The notes under the pieces are model-generated. The model searched no databases, was not told where the DNA came from, and saw nothing but the letters and a program-made list of their open reading frames with translations. 7,176 nt of DNA from Firmicutes bacterium UBA1440. GTDB lineage: Bacteria; Bacillota; Clostridia; Peptostreptococcales; Anaerovoracaceae. The stretch covers positions 3,555 to 10,730 of the forward strand of contig DCTM01000017.1 in NCBI GenBank assembly GCA_002329565.1. Reading direction: 5' to 3'. Each line of letters starts with the position of its first letter. The first letter of the stretch is position 1. The translations under genes and the position numbers were made by a program. Positions 5,882 through 7,176 of the stretch are shown piece after piece.

Positions 5882-7176
5882 AGGATATCTTTGAAAGCTT
5901 GATACAATTTGAATTGCTCGGTTGCGGTTCGCGTTACGCGAAGGAGGATTTTCGCTACGAAATCAAAAGAGCCGCAATCTCTCAGAACGGAAAGATTCTC
6001 TATCTTGCTGTATTGCTTAATTTTATCATACCGCCGGAGGATCATAGAAAGATCAAAGCGGCTATTCTGGAGCGGCTGGAGCAGATTGAAGAGGTCCGCA
6101 TGGATTACATATATGACAATCTGTTGTTGCAACCCGAAGAAGCTATAGGCCTTACAATTCCGCACTTTATCGAAGAGCTTAACGGCTCTGCAGCCGTTAC
6201 TAACACAATACGGCAGGACGAATACAGTTTTTCTCAATGCAAGCTGACCGTTAAGGCACTCGGCGATGTGGCGGTCGAGGAATTGAACCGCAACGTAGCT
6301 CCGGCATTTTCCCGCATGTATAAAGAAAAATTCGGCTGGGATATCACAGTCGTATTTGAAAACAGAACGGATCTCTATGAAGAGAACATTCAGGACATGC
6401 TTCGCACCGATGCGGCTGAGCTTGAATCGGTGATCTCCGCACAAGAAAAGGTCGTCGTACGCGCTCCGGACACCTTTCCTCAAGCAAAAGCGAGCACACC
6501 GGCGCAAGGAGGCTATGCCGGCGCAGCAAATCGGAATAAATACGTACCTGTAAACGGCAATGTAATCATGGGCTCGGCCGTGACGGGAAATGTAACACAG
6601 ATCTCGGACATTACTGTCGAGAGCGGCGTTGTGGTGACGGAGGGTATACTCTTCAAGAAGAGTATGCGCCCTATCAAGAACAACCGCTGTCTCGTGAGTT
6701 TGCTTATTACAGACAAACGCACTTCGATCTGCGTGAAGTGTTTTACCCTTCCGGAAAAATGGCAGGATATCGACGAGCATCTGAAAGAGGATGACTTCGT
6801 CAAGGTCAAGGGCGAAGCTCAATGGGACACCTATGAAAATGTCACCGTCATTATGGCATCGTCGCTCGAAAAAGGGCAGCGCAAGCAGCGCGAAGACAAT
6901 GCAAGCGAAAAGCGCGTTGAACTGCATCTACATACGAAAATGAGCCAAATGGACGGACTCAACGAGGTTGATGACGTCGTCAAGACTGCCGCAAATTGGG
7001 GACAACCCGCTGTCGCAATCACAGATCACGGCGTTGTACAGTCATTCCCGGACGCGGCGAGTGCTGCAGCCAAGCTCAAGAAGAAGGGCAAGGAAATCAA
7101 AATTATATATGGCCTGGAGGGCTATGTCTTTGACGATAAGGATTGCATCCTGCCGGACGGGAACATAGAGTACAAA
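5878..7176 (+). CDS. polC: DNA polymerase III subunit alpha, Gram-positive PolC type; N-terminal 433 residues, 3' end cut by window
   Basis: PolC is the replicative DNA polymerase of low-GC Gram-positive bacteria, with a built-in 3'-5' exonuclease. The frame is open from ATG 5878 to the window end, 433 residues of a protein usually about 1,400-1,450 long. In order it shows an N-terminal domain (about 1-200), a flexible Ala/Pro/Gly-rich linker (about 200-225), and an OB-fold domain (about 228-335, starting near NVIMG and including RCLVSLLITDK). The beginning of the PHP domain follows, with RVELHLHTKMSQMDG from Arg346 (His350, His352) and AITDHGVVQS (Asp383, His384). OB fold then PHP is the PolC order and separates it from DnaE. 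The exonuclease and palm domains lie beyond the window. ATG 5878 is 7 bases after ispG and its ribosome site (AAAGG, 13 bases away) is weak. Many Bacilli have proS just before polC; none is here. Confidence 0.95.
   Translation, partial: MKDIFESLIQFELLGCGSRYAKEDFRYEIKRAAISQNGKILYLAVLLNFIIPPEDHRKIKAAILERLEQIEEVRMDYIYDNLLLQPEEAIGLTIPHFIEELNGSAAVTNTIRQDEYSFSQCKLTVKALGDVAVEELNRNVAPAFSRMYKEKFGWDITVVFENRTDLYEENIQDMLRTDAAELESVISAQEKVVVRAPDTFPQAKASTPAQGGYAGAANRNKYVPVNGNVIMGSAVTGNVTQISDITVESGVVVTEGILFKKSMRPIKNNRCLVSLLITDKRTSICVKCFTLPEKWQDIDEHLKEDDFVKVKGEAQWDTYENVTVIMASSLEKGQRKQREDNASEKRVELHLHTKMSQMDGLNEVDDVVKTAANWGQPAVAITDHGVVQSFPDAASAAAKLKKKGKEIKIIYGLEGYVFDDKDCILPDGNIEYK

Noticed and set aside
5854..6927. 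Long open frame of 357 codons on the - strand opposite polC
   Set aside because: It lies antisense to a clear PolC coding region, shows no recognisable domain, and its composition is what a codon-biased gene gives on its opposite strand.

Overview
This window is a compact, single-strand run of housekeeping genes in the order pyrH (3' part), frr, uppS, cdsA, dxr, rseP, ispG, polC (5' part). All are on the + strand with short gaps. This order, together with a PolC-type replicative polymerase (OB fold followed by a PHP domain), points to a Firmicute, most likely a member of the Clostridia. Base composition is moderate by eye. I cannot name a genus. There are no mobile elements, tRNAs, rRNAs, CRISPR arrays or islands, and no gene-free stretch longer than about 60 bases.

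Layout: the C-terminal half of UMP kinase (1-409) and ribosome recycling factor (444-1001) form the nucleotide/translation end. A hairpin followed by a T-rich run (1005-1036) separates them from the envelope-lipid genes. UppS (1059-1781) and CdsA (1785-2561) make undecaprenyl diphosphate and CDP-diacylglycerol. Dxr (2575-3720) and IspG (4755-5870) are two steps of the MEP isoprenoid pathway and flank the site-2 protease RseP (3730-4743). PolC begins at 5878 and runs off the window. Dxr and IspG supply the isoprenoid units that UppS condenses, so the block links precursor synthesis to cell-wall lipid carrier synthesis. Gaps of 3 to 13 bases from uppS to polC suggest one transcript.

The main anomaly is in dxr. 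Codon 24 is an in-frame TGA (2644-2646), with perfect family similarity in the same frame on both sides. It replaces a position that is arginine in the E. coli, B. subtilis and clostridial Dxr sequences I can recall. One C-to-T change from CGA would explain it. The alternatives are a recent nonsense mutation, a sequencing or assembly error, or readthrough/recoding of UGA. None of the seven visible gene ends uses TGA, but TGG is used throughout for tryptophan, so wholesale UGA reassignment is not supported. Smaller curiosities are a 7-bp hairpin just inside dxr, a three-codon ORF bridging ispG and polC, and a 16-bp perfect palindrome inside ispG.

I do not see an undescribed multi-gene system here; the window is ordinary core genome apart from the dxr stop.
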